NCBI GenBank assembly: GCA_036937835.1
Contig: CM072861.1
Span: 25,512,001-25,576,000, forward strand
Direction: 5' to 3'
DNA length: 64,000 bases
From: Pampus argenteus
Lineage: Eukaryota; Chordata; Actinopteri; Scombriformes; Stromateidae
A program made the position numbers and the translations under genes. Below, piece after piece: positions 10,801 through 19,756 of this stretch (positions are counted from its first letter, which is position 1; each line of letters starts with the position of its first letter). A model generated the notes under the pieces. It worked only from the letters and a program-made list of their open reading frames with translations. It searched no databases and had not been told where the DNA came from.

Positions 10801-13800
10801 TGATCCGGTCCTGGTGGTGGTCCCCCTTCACGATTTCCTTCCTGGTTTGGCGTGTGAGTGTAGTGTCACTGGTGTCTTATTTAACCCATTTCTATTATTT
10901 TGTTCCTGCCATCTGGTAAGCCCAGCCCTTTCCCTTGCCTTTTTTATTCTGCCTGGTGCTAAGTTTAGGTGATTATTTTGTCAGTATGTGGTGTGTACTC
11001 TTAATTTTGTTGTTCAATTGCTTATTTTCTTTGTGTTTAATAAAATCTTTTTCCTGATTCGTAAACCGTCTCCTGTCCTGTGGTGTCATCGAACCTGTGG
11101 CCTTAGATGCTAATAGCTAAGGACCAATAATTTCCTGTGGGTATAAATACCCCAGGTGGCGTTGTCGCAACATCCCCCTTGCTCTTGCCACATTAACAAA
11201 AACTGTAATAATTGTCTGGATGTATTTCCTTATTCAGGTTTTAGATCTTAAAATTCCTCTCTGGTATTTCAAGTTCCAACAGTAGAAACAGAACAAAACT
11301 AATGAAAATGAGATAATGAAAAGTTATTCACATGGTCTAAATACAACTGGTCTGAAAATAGTTTGAATAGAGAAAATGTTGAGGTGCTTATTTACTTATA
11401 TAAAACACTGTTTAAATGATGATCAGTTGAACAGCTTGATGAATCCTGACCTGAGAGTCTCCAGTCTCCAGTGTGGACTCTCCAGTCCAGCAGACAGCAG
11501 CTTCACTCCTGAATCCTGCAGGTTGTTGTTACTCAGGTCCAGCTCTCTCAGATGGGAGGGGTTGGAGCTCAGAGCTGAGGCCAGAGAAGCACAGCCTTCC
11601 TCTGTGATCAGACATCCTGACAGCCTGCAGACACACAAAACAACACACATGTCAGACAGTCTGAGAGTACTGCTGTGTGCAGTCTGATGCAACAATGAAC
11701 TGGCTCCTAACTAACTAACTAAAAGATGAAGTGAATCAGGGAGGTTCAGAAAGTTGAGCATCCAGCCAGATGGGAGAAGTCACCATCTGAGAGATGATTC
11801 AGCATGTTTTTACCTCGTCATTGTGATCTAAATGTTAAAAACATTCAAATGTGTTCATGAAGAGTGAAGCTGTAGAATAAAAACATGTATTTATATCAGT
11901 GCTGTTGAAGGAAGAACAAGGAGCCTCCTGCCATTAAAAGTGACTTCACAGTGGTTCATGTAAGTATCCACAGACAGAGGCCACAGGTCTGTTCTTTAGC
12001 CTGTCAATATCATTCAGATTTTAAATGGTCATCTGTTGAATGAAACAGAGTTTATATACTGTATATGTGATGTACAGTTTATGAAGCTGAATCAAAGAAA
12101 GAAACTGGAAACTGCAAATCAGAAATCCTGAGAGGCTGAACTCATAGTTAAGGACAGTAACTTAAAGAAAGTATAATTTAATCTGACCTGAGAGTCTCCA
12201 GTCTACAGTGTGGACTCTTCAGTCCAGCAGACAGCAGCTTCACTCCTGAATCCTGCAGGTTGTTGTTACTCAGGTCCAGCTCTCTCAGACTGCAGGACTG
12301 GGAGCTGAGAACTGAGGACAGAGCTGCACAGCTTCTTTCTGAGAGGTTACAACCACTGAGCCTGGAAATGATATTAAAAAAAACCAAACAAGTAACAAGT
12401 TATTTATTTTTCTCTCCTATTAAAAAGTATTTAAATGATGTTGAAAAGAATCCAACTATCTGTGTACTTACAGAGCTTTGTTGGAGGCTTTGACCACTGG
12501 CAGCAGCCTCAGCAGAGCCTTCTCTGAAGCAGAGTATTTCTTCAGGTCAAACACGTCCACATCTTTTTCTGATGACAGTAAGATGAAGACCAGAGCTGAC
12601 CACTGAGCAGGAGACAGTTTATCTGTGGAGAGACATCCTGAACTCAGGGACTGTTGGATGTCCTCCACTAGAGATCGATCCTTCAGTTCATTCAGACAGT
12701 GGAACAGATTGATGCTTCTCTCTACAGACAGATTCTCACTGATCTTCTTCTTGATGTACTCGACTGTTTCCTGATTGGTCTGTGAGCTACTTCCTGCCTG
12801 AGTCAGCAGCCCTTGTAAGAGTGTCTGATTGGTCTGCAGTGAAAGACCCAGGAGGAAGCGGAGGAACAAGTCCAGGTGTCCATTTGGACTCTGTAAGGCC
12901 TCGTCCACAGCTCTCTGGTAGAAACCTGTTGGTTTGTCTTTAAATAGTTTAAACCACCGGGATATTGTTTGTTCTTCTGCCAGCAGATTGACTCCAGACT
13001 TGATGAAGGTCAGATGGACATGAAGAGCAGCCAGAAACTCCTGAACGCTCAGATGGACAAAGCAGAACACCTTGTCCAGGTACAGCCCTCTCTCCTCTTT
13101 AAACACCTGTGTGAACACTCCTGAGTACACTGAGGCTGCCGTGATATCGATGCCACACTCTGTCAGGTCTGATTCATAGAAGATCAGGTTGCCTTTCTGC
13201 AGCTGCTCAAAAGCCAGTTTTCCCAGAGACTCAATCATCTTCCTGCTCTTTGGACTCCAGTGTGAATCTGTCTCAGCTCCTCCATCATACTTGACGTTCT
13301 TCAGTTTGGTCTGGACCACCAGGAAGTGGATGTACATCTCAGTCAGGGTCTTGGGCAGCTCTCCTGTCTCTCTGCTTTTCAACACATCCTCCAGAACTGT
13401 AGCAGTGATCCAGCAGAAGACTGGGATGTGACACATGATGTGGAGGCTTCGTGATGTCTTCATGTGGGAGATGATGGTGCTGGCCTGCTTCTTATCGCTG
13501 AATCTCTTCCTGAAGTACTCCTCCTTCCGTGGATCAGTGAACCCTCTGATCTCAGTCACCATGCCGACACACTCAGGAAGGATCTGATTGGCTGCTGCGG
13601 GTCGTGTGGTTATCCAGAGTCGAGCAGAGGGAAGCAGTTTCCCCCTGATGAGGTTTGTCAGCAGCACATCCACTGAGGTGGACTCTGTAACATCAGTCAG
13701 GGTCTCATTGTTGTGGAAGTCCAGAGGAAGTCGACACTCGTCCAGACCGTCAAAGATGAAAACAACCTGGAAGTCTTCAAACCTCCAGATTCCTGCTTCT

Positions 13801-14885
13801 TTGGTTTCAGTAAAGAAGTGATGAACAAGCTCCACCAAGCTGAACTTTTTCTCTTTCAGCACATTCAGCTCTCTGAAGGTGAATGGAAATGTGAACTGTA
13901 TGTCCTGGTTGGCTTTGCCTTCAGCCCAGTCCAGAGTGAACTTCTGTGTTAAGACTGTTTTCCCGATGCCAGCCACTCCCTTTGTCATCACTGTTCTGAT
14001 TGGTCCGTCTCTTCCAGGTGAGGCTTTAAAGATGTCTTCTTGTCTGATGGTTGTTTCTGGTCTGACTGGTTTCCTGGATGCTGTTTCAATCTGTCTGACC
14101 TCATGTTCATCATTGACCTCTGCAGTCCCTCCCTCTGTGATGTAGAGCTCTGTGTAGATCTGATTCAGGAGGGTTGGGTTTCCTGCTTTAGTGATCCCCT
14201 CAAACACACACTGGAACTTCTTCTGCAGGTTAGACTTGAGTTTATGTTGACACTCTGCAGCACGAGTTCCTGAATGAACACAAGATCAATAATTGATTAA
14301 TAGAGACAATATGACAATTTTAAGAATGCATATATGAACATATGTTCCTCCATGTCTTGAGACGTCAGTAAATGTCTCATTTATCCAGCAGGTTAAATCT
14401 TTATAGAAATCCTCTTACTGCTCTGCAGACGCTCAGCCAGCTCCTCCTGCTTCATTCTCCTCAGGAAGTGCAGTGTGATCTTCAGAAATGCTTCTCTGTT
14501 GCTCCTCCTCTGCTCCTTCTCCTCACCGTCCAACACCTCCTCATCCTCCCTCTGACTCTCTGAGCATTCTGGGTAATCTGGACTCAGAACCTTCTGCATC
14601 TTCTTCAGCTCGTTCTTCACAAAAGTGACGATGTTGTCCTCCAGCAGCTGGAACAGAATACAATATGAATGACACCATCAAGCTGAAATCATGAAGCAAA
14701 CATCAGATCATGTTGGACAGACTGACAATCCGCTGGTCTACAAAGTGCAGCATGGAGGTGACTGTGAACACAACAGATGTAAAGTAGTTGTTGTACATGT
14801 ACAGACCATAAATATGGAGTCCAGGTGTGTTTGATGCTGCTGGTCAGACTGAGCACTGGGAACCTCTGAGCTCTCCTGGTCCACT
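7322..14885 (-). CDS. NLR immune receptor gene A (FISNA-NACHT-LRR-B30.2, NLRC3-like)
   Basis: Multi-exon gene, read right to left. Exons by splice sites: 14,885-14,807; 14,647-14,419; 14,269-12,472; LRR exons 12,361-12,188, 11,624-11,451 and 10,054-9,881 (each 174 bp); linker 8,054-8,008; B30.2 exon 7,854-7,322 with the stop. All junctions are GT-AG and all phases agree. Domain order is short acidic N-terminal exons, FISNA, NACHT, three LRR units, B30.2, the layout of the large fish NLR-C group. Members are cytosolic and thought to sense or regulate innate immune signalling; the ligand is unknown. The first exon(s) with the start codon were not found; exon 14,885 begins in phase 2 and so needs an upstream partner. 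All exons are open, so the gene looks functional. Confidence 0.9.
8008..8054 (-). CDS. 47-bp linker exon between LRR and B30.2, NLR gene A
   Basis: This small exon was found from splice phase. The acceptor AG lies at 8,056-8,055 and the donor GTAAG at 8,007-8,003. With two bases from the last LRR exon and one carried into the B30.2 exon it encodes about SLQPAGVRWLTPGLRKY, the conserved lead-in to PRY domains in fish NLRs. Without it the LRR and B30.2 exons would be out of frame. Confidence 0.85.
8055..9880. other. Intron between linker and last LRR exon, gene A
   Basis: No coding feature is supported. It matches 38,471-40,287 of copy B at about 99 percent by eye; one difference is a short indel near 9,050-9,075. 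Open frames here, such as 8,466-8,792, are chance: they have pyrimidine-rich composition and no domain. Confidence 0.75.
9881..10054 (-). CDS. LRR exon 3 of NLR gene A (174 bp)
   Basis: Acceptor at 10,056-10,055, donor GTACC after 9,881. It encodes one leucine-rich repeat unit pair: LSGCLITEEGCASLASAL, then LRELDLSYNHPGDSGEKLLS. Phase 2 to 2 keeps frame with its neighbours. It differs from exon 2 in the second half (HPGDSGEKLLSAKLEDP against NLQDSGVKLLSAGLESP). The copy-B counterpart is 40,288-40,461. Confidence 0.9.
10084..11192 (+). mobile_element. Solo LTR inside an LRR intron, copy A only
   Basis: The insert starts TGTTGCAGG. It ends either at GCAACA (11,172), which gives matching 6-bp inverted ends, or at 11,192, which gives a TTAA direct repeat on both sides (10,080-10,083 and 11,193-11,196). 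An AATAAA lies near 11,039 and a TATAAA near 11,144. There is no coding frame, and only one LTR is present, as expected after LTR-LTR recombination. Copy B lacks it, but copy B also lacks the whole exon-intron unit, so this is not a clean empty site. Confidence 0.6.
11451..11624 (-). CDS. LRR exon 2 of NLR gene A (174 bp)
   Basis: Acceptor at 11,626-11,625, donor GTCAGG after 11,451. It encodes LSGCLITEEGCASLASAL and LRELDLSNNNLQDSGVKLLS. The first half is identical to LRR exon 3, so the two arose by tandem exon duplication. It has no direct counterpart in copy B. Confidence 0.9.
11625..12187. other. Intron between LRR exons 1 and 2, gene A
   Basis: Nothing coding seen. It aligns with 40,462-41,052 in copy B with a few substitutions and a short replacement near 12,040-12,110. 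Confidence 0.7.
12188..12361 (-). CDS. LRR exon 1 of NLR gene A (174 bp)
   Basis: Acceptor at 12,363-12,362, donor GTCAGA after 12,188. It encodes LSGCNLSERSCAALSSVL and LRELDLSNNNLQDSGVKLLS, a ribonuclease-inhibitor-type LRR pair. The first base completes the leucine codon begun at the end of the NACHT exon. Copy-B counterpart: 41,053-41,226. Confidence 0.9.
12472..14269 (-). CDS. FISNA-NACHT exon of NLR gene A (1,798 bp)
   Basis: Acceptor at 14,271-14,270, donor GTAAGT at 12,471. The exon begins with the FISNA region (FEGITKAGNPTLLNQIYTEL), then NACHT. Counting from the methionine at 14,207, Walker A GVAGIGKT is at residues 77-84 and Walker B FDGLDE at 152-157, so nucleotide binding should be intact. 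Next come an ARLWITTRPAAA block (sensor region), winged-helix and NOD2-type helical segments (FCFVHLSVQEFLAALHVHL) and a C-terminal helical region before the LRRs. No stops. By eye about 34 of 579 residues differ from copy B, and 21 of these fall after residue 390. Confidence 0.94.
14419..14647 (-). CDS. N-terminal exon (pre-FISNA helix) of NLR gene A
   Basis: Acceptor at 14,649-14,648, donor GTAAGA at 14,418. It encodes LLEDNIVTFVKNELKKMQKV, an acidic stretch (SESQREDEEVLDGEEKEQRR) and LKITLHFLRRMKQEELAERLQS. This lead-in is typical of fish NLRC3-like proteins and probably forms charged helices. It joins in frame to the FISNA exon (codon AGA split 1+2). Confidence 0.88.
14807..14885 (-). CDS. 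79-bp upstream exon of NLR gene A
   Basis: Acceptor AG at 14,887-14,886, donor GT at 14,806. It encodes VDQESSEVPSAQSDQQHQTH followed by LDSIFM, a short serine and glutamine rich exon found just before LLEDNIVTF in this family. It is too short to be found as an open frame and was located by splice sites and phase. The copy-B counterpart is 43,664-43,742. Confidence 0.75.
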
Positions 14886-14969
14886 CTGTGGAGGAATCAT
14901 GAACAATGTGAGCCTGTGAATATTCTCATTCATCCAGGTCATAGTTATCTCAAGGAGATTAAATCGAAC

Positions 14970-15050
14970 GCAACTGGACTTGGTTATTTGTCTTCGAAGA
15001 CGTTTCACCTCTCATCCAAGAGGCTTCATCAGTTCATGCTAGCTTGACTA
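14970..15050 (-). ncRNA. Hammerhead-ribozyme-like core in Penelope 3' region
   Basis: On the minus strand CTGATGA (15,032-15,026) is followed by a six-pair stem (GCCTCT with AGAGGT), then GAAAC (15,006-15,002), then the palindrome GTCTTCGAAGAC. Penelope elements are known to carry minimal hammerhead motifs. The cleavage-site side and stem I do not close clearly here, so it may be a relic or a variant. Same motif at about 43,832-43,902. Confidence 0.35.
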
Positions 15051-15213
15051 GGCTGGGACTAGTCCAACTAGCTGGTGTAGAAACCCAGGTATTTAACCTC
15101 TGTGGAGGCAGTCACATGGCCAGTGATGTCATTGGCTCATTACCACTCCATGTGCCCAACGACAGTCGTTTAGTGACAGTCGTTGGGGGTGGTGAAAGTT
15201 AGTTTCGACTTCG

Positions 15214-15711
15214 TTAGTGTTCTATTGTGTTATAACGACAGTCGTTAGAGTCACATGGGGTCTTTTGTGAATGGCTGTTGTTCTTAGAGGCCAAGTTGCT
15301 GAATCTCCTGGGAATAGATGAAAGGGTAGCATTGTAAATTGGAGATAGATGGTGTCTCAGACCTCCTCCTCTGTTTAGGGATGGTTTTTCTAATTTCACA
15401 TAGATGGCTTCTTTTACCCCTCTTTCAAACCATCTATCCTCTCTGTCCAGGATGTGAACATTATTGTCATCAAAGGAGTGAGCTTTCTCCTTGAGGTGTA
15501 AGTAGACTGCAGAGTCTAGGCCTGAGGAGTTGGGCCTCCTGTGTTGGTACATGCGCTTGTGCAATGGTTGCTTAGTTTCCCCAATGTAGAGGTCTTTGCA
15601 TTCGTTATTGCACTGTACTGCATACACCAGATTGTTTTTCTGAGTGTGTGGTGTTCTGTCTTTGGGGTGAACCAGTCTCTGTCTGAGTGTGTTGCTGGGT
15701 TTGAAATACAC
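15214..15711 (-). pseudogene. Penelope GIY-YIG endonuclease domain, copy A
   Basis: A 165-residue open frame: FKPSNTLRQRLVHPKD, then NLVYAVQCNNECKDLYIGET, where YAV and YIG form the GIY-YIG pair with the CxxxC-type spacing of Penelope elements, then KQPLHKRMYQHRRPN and a conserved glutamate region (DREDRWFERGVKEAIYVK). The domain nicks target DNA for insertion. It is separated by frame from the RT upstream. Confidence 0.88.
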
Positions 15712-15896
15712 AGGGATACGGTGCTTATTAAAGATCCTCCTGAGTTTCTCTGATACCCCAGATACATATGGAATGACTATGTTGTTTCTTTTGTCTTGTT
15801 TTTCTTTGTCAACCCCCTTGTTGGTGTTTTTTCTGGAGCCAGCTGTAGTTTTTACAAAGGCCCAATTGGGATAACCACAAGTTTTGAGGGCATCCC

Positions 15897-16328
15897 TCAG
15901 GTGCTCATGTTCTTCCCCTTGTGCCTGTGAGCTGGTGGGTACATTATCAGCCCTGTGTTGCAGGGTTCTGATAACACCAAGCTTGTGTTCCAGTGGGTGG
16001 TGTGAGTCGAAAAGGAGTTTTGGTCTGTGTGTGTGGGTTTCATGTATACCCCAATGTGGAGGCTCCTGTCTTTTTCAATATGGACGTCACAGTCTAAGAA
16101 GGGCAAACTGTTGTCCTTAACATCTTCTCTGGTGAACTTGATGTTTCTGTCCACTGAGTTGATGTGTTCAGTAAAGGCTTGCACTTCTTGGGTTTTGATC
16201 TTGACCCATGTGTCATCCACATATCTGAACCAGTGGCTCGGTGTTACTCCTTTAAAGGAGTTCAGGGCACTGCGTTCCATTTCCTCCATGTACAGATTGG
16301 CCACAATGGGGGATACTGGGGAACCCAT
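15897..16328 (-). pseudogene. Penelope RT C-terminal part, copy A
   Basis: It starts MGSPVSPIVANLYMEEME, followed by WFRYVDDTWVKI, the catalytic YVDD, then LPFLDCDVHIEKDRSLHIGV. Palm motifs upstream are missing because the element is 5' truncated at about 16,362. Against copy B there is a one-base loss near 16,018 that shifts the frame after THTDQN. Confidence 0.85.
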
Positions 16329-16362
16329 GGCACAGCCATGTTTCTGTCTGTAAAATTTGCCA

Positions 16363-16960
16363 ATGTGCTCACATTATGTCTGTCCACACAGAGACAAACT
16401 CAAGCTGGACACCTGCACAGTTTCACAGAGCCATACAGTCAAGAATCTGGGAGTATTTTTTATCCCTTCCTGACCTTTGAGCCACATATCAAGAATGTCA
16501 CTAAATCTGCCTTCTTACACTGATCCAACATAGTCAGGATCATACATGGACATTTGTCTGGTCTTCAACTGGTCCAAAATGCAGCAGCTAGAGTCCTCAC
16601 TACATCCAACAAGGTGGATCACATTTCTCCCATCCTGATGTCTTTGCATTGGTTACAATACAGGTCACATTTATTTCAAAATCCTCCTTCTGACCTACAA
16701 GCACTTTAAGACCTCTGCAGAGAAAATGTAATACTCTTTCCACAACAAAACAAATGCACATTAGGGCTGAGCTGTATGTTTGCAGCTCTGCACTAAAACC
16801 ATTATTGTCCAGATTGAAACAACTATCAGAAATGACAGAGGACTCTGTGTCTCCTCTGAACCCTCCTGGCCAACTGTCTGTAGCTGAGCATCATCTGTAC
16901 TGTTTCCTGTACTTCTTTAATCCTGTTACCTTCTGAGAGCAGGCGGTCTGTGGAGAACCC
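16363..16960 (+). mobile_element. LINE 3' fragment, copy A
   Basis: A degraded plus-strand piece of a LINE RT C-terminus. Recognisable parts, across frames, are SHTVKNLGVF, FEPHIKNVTKSAFLH and VQNAAARVLT. Same type as the larger LINE in the copia element of copy B, but more diverged. Stops are frequent. The counterpart in copy B is about 45,222-45,830. Confidence 0.65.
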
Positions 16961-17204
16961 ATCGAAACATTACAAGAAAAACAAAGAGCTGGACTGGAGT
17001 GAGTCTAACTGAAGACCAAACCATATTTAAATAAGTGAACCCCGTGGGGAGATATTTCTCATGCAACTAGGCATCACCTCAAAATTTAAGACCATGAATA
17101 AAAATAAAACCTTTTAAGAGATTTTATGAAAAAACCTGAATTACCTGATTTTAATACTGAGAACAACTTGTATTGAGCTGCTGTGGTTCTGTCAAAAACA
17201 TTAA
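16961..17204. other. Spacer before minisatellite, copy A
   Basis: No feature recognised; matches the corresponding spacer before 46,054 with small indels. Confidence 0.5.
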
Positions 17205-17690
17205 CTTGATACCAACAACTTACATTTTGTCTGATTTTCTTTGTTTAAATTCAATAATAGCATCCATTGACCGGTCGCTTTTAAAGGACACACAGCTGGG
17301 TCCAGGTCCAGGTCCAGGTCCAGGTCCAGGTCCAGGTCCAGGTTCAGGTCCAGGTCCAGGTCCAGGTCCAGGTCCAGGTCTAGGTCCAGGTCTAGGTCCA
17401 GGTCCAGGTCTAGGTTTAGGTCCAGGTCTAGGTTTATCACATATTCAGTAAAAATCTCTGGATAAAATACTGAATAATTAATAAACATTAACTTGATACC
17501 AACAACTTACATTTTGTCTGATTTTCTTTGTTTAAATTCAATAATAGCATCCATTGACCGGTCGCTTTTAAATGACACACAGCTGGGTCCAGGTCCAGAT
17601 CCAGGTCCAGGTCCAGGTTCAGGTCCAGGTCCAGGTCCAGGTCCAGGTCCAGGTCCAGGTCCAGCAGAGTCTGGTCTGTGCTGCTTCTTT
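17205..17690. repeat. GGTCCA hexamer minisatellite, two higher-order units
   Basis: Two units (17,205-17,480 and 17,489-17,690) each start with the same roughly 90-bp leader (TAACTTGATACCAACAACTT and following) and carry a run of GGTCCA with variants GGTCTA, GGTTTA and GGTTCA. Runs lie at about 17,297-17,432 and 17,587-17,662. They translate as PGPGPG or LDLDLD on opposite strands, which explains the long open frames; these are not proteins. Confidence 0.92.
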
Positions 17691-17760
17691 GTTCTTCAAC
17701 ACAACACACACACAGCTTTGAGTGTGAATAATGATGGTGGAGAACAGCAGGGATGAACAA

Positions 17761-18426
17761 TTAATTGAGATTTTATCTAAATCATAATATGTCCTACTGC
17801 AATGTTCAAATTACAGGAGCCACAATATTTGTTAAAGGTTCAATCTGTGTCAAAATACCATTTTAAATTAAATATTGTGGTGCTGCAGAGATGTCCTGGT
17901 CTACACATCATATTCTACAGACTTAAGAAAACATCTTTGTTTGCTACAGATTCCTGCAAAATTCACACCATAATCATTTTAATATGTTTTCAATTAAAAT
18001 GAGAATAATGATGCAAAAGTGATCATTTCCTCTTATATCACAAGATCACATCACAATTGCAATATCAGTGAAAATAATGAGATGAGATGTTGTTTGAAGC
18101 TGGTTCAGCCCTAGTGAACAGTGATGCACAGTTAGAGATCCTCATCTCACCTCTGAGCTTTGGTCTGGCTGTCATGTTCCCCACACAGAGAGCTTTTAGA
18201 GGGAGGGACTCCCTCCTCTCTGTCCTCACACTGATCCATGCTGCTGAAGTCACATCCACATCAGTCACACACACTTTCTACCTTCACCTGGAGAGGAAAC
18301 ACACATCATCCTCCTGTCAGATCCTAAATGTGATTGGCTGTTATGTTCTGTTATATATCAGTGTGAATGCAGCCAGACAGCACTTCTACTATCAGTCCAC
18401 TAGATGGCGTCACCAAGCAGTGAAGT
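17761..18426. other. Conserved non-coding segment before the copia element, copy A
   Basis: It matches 47,066-47,767 nearly base for base; copy B has about 30 extra bases near 47,690-47,725. The open frame at 18,087 upward has no known domain and runs into the SINE. Nothing else recognised. Confidence 0.55.
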
Positions 18427-18463
18427 TGTTAAGCATATGTAATGTGAATGGCAAAGCCATGTT

Positions 18464-18736
18464 CATTCATTCATTCATTCATCTTCTTCCGCTTATCCGT
18501 TTTGTCGGGTCGCGGGGGCAGCAGCTTCAGCAGGGAACCGGGGGTCAGAGCCTCCGACTGCCGCCCATCTCTCTTTGCACCGTTAGACCCCTCCCATGGG
18601 TGGTGGGCCCATGGGAAGGGGGTACAGCACCTGGTATTCCCAGGCGGTCTCCCATCCTAGTACTAACCAGGCCCGACCCTGCTTAGCTTCCGAGATCAGA
18701 CGAGATCGGGCGTGTTCAGGGTGGTATGCTGACCCA
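18464..18736 (-). mobile_element. 5S-rRNA-derived SINE with 11-bp target duplication
   Basis: On the minus strand the element has a nearly complete 5S rRNA head (18,735 down to about 18,617), a unique middle part (18,616-18,520), then a tail containing GGATAAGCGGAAGAAG and an ATGA repeat ending at 18,464. It is flanked by AAAGCCATGTT at 18,453-18,463 and 18,737-18,747. Copy B has the unfilled site at 47,792-47,815. SINEs with a 5S head are known as the SINE3 type; a precise family cannot be named here. Confidence 0.92.
18617..18735 (-). pseudogene. 5S rRNA-like head of the SINE
   Basis: The match to vertebrate 5S rRNA runs from the CATACCACCCTGAACACG region through GATCTCGGAAGCTAAGCAGG and GGATGGGAGACCGCCTGG. 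It keeps the internal A-box and C-box promoter region, but the 5' end differs from real 5S genes and it continues straight into SINE body. It is therefore a SINE promoter and not a working 5S gene. Confidence 0.85.
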
Positions 18737-18779
18737 AAAGCCATGTTATGTAGCTTTAATATTATGGTGACGTTATGTG

Positions 18780-19700
18780 CCTAACGCAACGATAACGCAA
18801 AGAACGCTGAGGCATATGCAGAACTGTTACAATGCCTGGACAATAAAAGCTTGTTGCTGGTGATGAGAGACGCTAAGCGAGACGGAAGAAAAGCTTTGGA
18901 GATTCTTTGTGAGCACTATGCTAAAAAAGAAAAACCCTGCATTGTAAGTCTGTAACTTTCCTCCCTCCAAAAGGCTAGTAACGAAACTATCACAGACTAC
19001 ATTATTCGTGCAGAGACTATATTCCCTTCTTTGAGAAGATCAGATGAACATGAAAATGAGAGGCGACGGAGAGGTCTACTTACTGGACAGCAAGGGCCGA
19101 CAAGTGAGAACTGTGCTCAGGCGGGCACTGTACATCCCATTGTTTCCACAATGAGCATGCTTTTGGAGAGTAACCTCTCAAAGCAACTACGGACATATGC
19201 TGTACAGACAGCAGGTCAAATCTGCTACAGGTGTTACAGCAAACATCTAGAGCAGACAGGGAAAACACCTAACCTATCTCACATGCAGATGTTTGGTTCT
19301 GAATGCTACGTGTATCAGCAGGATAAGAAGAAGCTGGATTCCAGGTGTAAAAAGGGGATATTTGTGGGATATGACAAATATAGTCCAGCATATAACGTCT
19401 ATTATCCTGAGACAGGAAAAGTCCTTAAACATAGGCTGGTGAAATTTATTCCCAAAGGTAGCGCAGATAGCCAAACTCAGACAGAGTATGACATGAGGGG
19501 CAACACTGAGAGTTATGAAGATGCTCCACCAAAGATAGTCAAACAGGGTCAGGAGAAGCCTAAGGAGAGCAAAGAGTCCAGTGTTGAGAAGACTGATGAG
19601 GCAGGTCCAGCCCAGACAGATAGTACTCAGAGAGAACAGGAAGAAAGGAGGTATAAGACAGAGAAAGGCTCCAGAATACCTAAAAGAGTACCAGTGTAGA
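18780..19700 (+). pseudogene. Copia gag and integrase remnants, copy A
   Basis: 18,780-19,060 matches the middle of the copia gag intact in copy B (AKNAEAYAEL, CLDNKSL, RRADE region) with small losses. The sequence then jumps to the integrase C-terminal region: SMLLESNLSKQLRTYAVQTA, HMQMFGSECYVYQQDKKKLD, KKGIFVGYDKYSPAYNVYYP. The frame at 19,031-19,699 is a fusion product of this deletion. Confidence 0.82.
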
Positions 19701-19756
19701 GCTGAGTGTGATAATGAAGAAAGTGAAAACGGATTATTTCTACAGAGTGGTTTACG

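Larger units (their letters stand above)
14925..16362 (-). mobile_element. Penelope-like retroelement, 5' truncated, copy A
   Basis: Read on the minus strand it holds the C-terminal part of a Penelope-type RT followed by a GIY-YIG endonuclease, the arrangement specific to this class. A non-coding 3' region at 14,925-15,210 contains a hammerhead-like core. It lies directly upstream of the first recognised NLR exon. Copy B carries the same insertion at about 43,784-45,221, so it is older than the duplication. The two copies carry different frameshifts. Confidence 0.88.

Noticed and set aside
13189..14273. Several plus-strand frames opposite the NACHT exon
   Set aside because: Antisense shadows; same positions open in copy B, no domains.
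17201..17488. Long open frames with LDLDLD or PGPGPG on both strands (also at 46,578-47,066)
   Set aside because: Direct translation of a hexamer repeat, open in several frames by composition.
18087..18686. 199-residue plus-strand frame
   Set aside because: No known domain and the second half is SINE; copy B version ends differently.
18617..18735. Functional 5S rRNA gene
   Set aside because: The 5' end differs from 5S, there is no terminator, and it continues into SINE body with target duplications.
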